Below, piece by piece: positions 62,708-64,000 of a stretch of DNA of 64,000 nt. The DNA is from Panonychus citri. Taxonomy: Eukaryota; Arthropoda; Arachnida; Trombidiformes; Tetranychidae. A model generated the notes under the pieces. It saw nothing but the letters and a program-made list of their open reading frames with translations. It ran no database searches and was not told the origin of the DNA. The first letter of the stretch is position 1; every line of letters starts with the position of its first letter. The position numbers were made by a program, and so were the translations under genes. The DNA is taken from positions 704,501 to 768,500 of the forward strand of contig NW_026515433.1 of the NCBI RefSeq assembly GCF_014898815.1, given 5' to 3'.

Positions 62708-63494
62708 ATGAAGCTCAATTTTTCCTCAATCAAAAGTTTCAACTGCTCTCAAGGTGCAGTGCGAGCGGTGAGATTCAATGGTAAGAATTTGATTTTGATG
62801 CTTAATTGATGTTCTAATTTGTTTTGTTTATCTTTCAGTCGATGGTGATTATTGTTTAACCTGTGGAAGTGACAAGAGTATTAAATTATGGAATCCAAGG
62901 AAATCTCTTCTTCTGAAAACGTATTCAGGCCATGGATACGAAGTGATGGACGCCCGAAGTTCTTGCGACAGTTCTCATATCGCCTCGGGTGGTTTGGATA
63001 AATGTATTTTCCTTTGGGATGTTTCAACCGGTCAAGTCGTTAAAAGATATCGAGCTCACCATGGGTTCATTAATTGTGTCCAATTCAATGAAGAATCAAC
63101 TGTCATTCTATCAGGATCAATTGATTGTTCAGTTAAGACCTGGGATTGTAAAAGTAGGAGTAAAGATCCAATTCAAGAATTCAAAGAGGCGAAAGATTCA
63201 ATCACATCAATTACAGTTTCTAATTATGAAATAATCACAAGTTCATTGGATGGGAAAGTCCGTCGTTATGATCTTCGGAATGGTAAACTTCATGCCGATG
63301 ATCAATCATGTTAGTCAACATTTTCATCCACAATTAGCTCATCAACCTATCGATTAACTCAATCAATTTTATTTTCATCAATTAGGTTCAGTTAATTTTG
63401 TCAGCATTACCAAAGATGGACAATGTTTATTAGCTTCATGTGCCAATGGAATCATCAGAATGGTGGATAAGGAAAGTGGTGAAATTTTATCAGA
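62708..63494 (+). CDS. WDR83: WDR83/MORG1 WD40 scaffold (5' part)
   Basis: Seven-bladed WD40 protein that organises MAP kinase modules and also associates with the spliceosome. Exons seen: 62708-62780, 62839-63309 and 63386-63494, in phase, about 217 residues. The N-terminus (CSQGAVRAVRFNVDGDYCLTC) and blades GSDKSIKLWNP, GHGYEVMDA, GGLDKCIFLWDVSTGQVV, FNEESTVILSGSIDCSVKTW, DGKVRRYDLRNGKL and RMVDKESGEILSE match WDR83 closely. The last donor (GA|GTAAGT, phase 2) leads to further exons that would supply the remaining blades, about 90-100 residues. None is visible before the window ends, and a BTB-coding sequence appears in that space instead. Confidence 0.9.
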
Positions 63495-63857
63495 GTAAGT
63501 TAATTATTAAAGAAAAGAAGATAATTAAAACATCAACAATCAACCACAATGTTGTAATTGTTGTTGGTTAAAAACGTAATTGATTTCCATCACCAATTTG
63601 ATTGACAATTGGGATTCTAAATCATTTAAATGAAAAGTAAACAAATGACAATGATCAAGATTTCGAGTGACCAAGTGTTGACCTAGAAAAGATAATCTTA
63701 ATTAGTGGAAAGTATTTTTGTCTTGTCAACAATGGAAATTAGAAATGATTAAACAATTGACAATTAGTTTAATCACTAAGCTTGGACTGTTGATTACTTC
63801 AAGTTTAATTGATTTCATAATAAGAGAGGTAAAGGTGACCCATGGAGAGGTGAAATT

Positions 63858-64000
63858 ATGCCCCTTCCGCCCATTTTACGTGATCGAAATTTAATCCATG
63901 CCCCGCCCGATCTAATTCTTACCGGACGTAACCCTGAGGCCAAATATCCCGCTCATAGAATTATTTTAATGTGTATCAGTCCATATTTTCAAAAATTATT
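63858..64000 (+). CDS. BTB/POZ-domain protein (5' part, runs off the window)
   Basis: An open frame from MPLPPILRDRN that continues to the window end. APPDLILTGRNPEAKYPAHR followed by IILMCISPYFQKL is the start of a BTB/POZ fold: a DLIL strand, the HRIIL helix and the SPYF motif. The frame stays open upstream through KGDPWRGE to about 63827, where TAATAAG precedes it, so the true start may lie in that stretch or in an earlier exon. Base composition is richer in C and G than the surrounding introns, as in the coding exons. Kelch-like or SPOP-like proteins are possible; the subfamily cannot be told from 48 residues. Confidence 0.6.
   Translation, partial: MPLPPILRDRNLIHAPPDLILTGRNPEAKYPAHRIILMCISPYFQKL

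Noticed and set aside
1..64000. CRISPR arrays, operons, bacterial or viral sequence
   Set aside because: All genes have spliceosomal introns and animal families; no spaced direct repeats or viral hallmark proteins were seen.

Overview
The window is nuclear DNA from an AT-rich, intron-bearing animal. Every gene has GT-AG introns with pyrimidine-rich acceptors, and the gene set is animal: a Sidestep-type adhesion receptor, a CABIT protein, SELENOI/EPT1, fukutin, UNC80, TOGARAM/Crescerin, UTP14, WDR83. A Sidestep-type gene points to an arthropod. Compact introns, the AT-rich style and the presence of fukutin and TOGARAM would fit a mite or other chelicerate, but the species is a guess. Nothing prokaryotic, viral or CRISPR-like was seen.

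Layout. 1-5926 (+): 3' part of a Sidestep-like Ig/FN3 transmembrane receptor. 5927-12637: gene-poor, AT-rich spacer. 12638-25012 (+): four-exon CABIT-domain protein with an 8-kb first intron that holds a candidate tRNA-derived SINE. 25527-27729 (+): ethanolaminephosphotransferase (SELENOI/EPT1). 27870-30310: an unstable tandem array of a small unrecognised single-exon gene, with two intact copies encoding identical 131-aa proteins, one copy without its coding region, and one 5' fragment separated from the array by a MITE-like element. 30449-32024 (+): fukutin. 32411-32800: decayed SELENOI-3' and orphan-promoter sequence. 33160-48295 (+): UNC80, 11 exons, with four single-base frame breaks. 49117-49848: a pseudogene of the orphan family, a SELENOI exon/intron fragment and an inverted repeat. 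51014-59601 (-): TOGARAM-like TOG-array protein, nine exons. 60156-62317 (+): UTP14, divergent from TOGARAM. 62708-63494 (+): 5' two-thirds of WDR83/MORG1. 63858-64000 (+): start of a BTB-domain reading frame.

The genes do not form one pathway. SELENOI (phosphatidylethanolamine synthesis) and fukutin (ribitol-phosphate transfer to alpha-dystroglycan) both act in the secretory membrane system but are probably neighbours by chance. UNC80 belongs to the NALCN sodium-leak channel complex, TOGARAM to cilia and microtubules, UTP14 to ribosome assembly.

The most unusual parts are the recently duplicated orphan family with its debris on both sides of UNC80, and the cluster of four -1 frame breaks inside an otherwise well-conserved UNC80. 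Exon boundaries were read by eye from splice signals, frame continuity and remembered family motifs. No alignment or database search was run.
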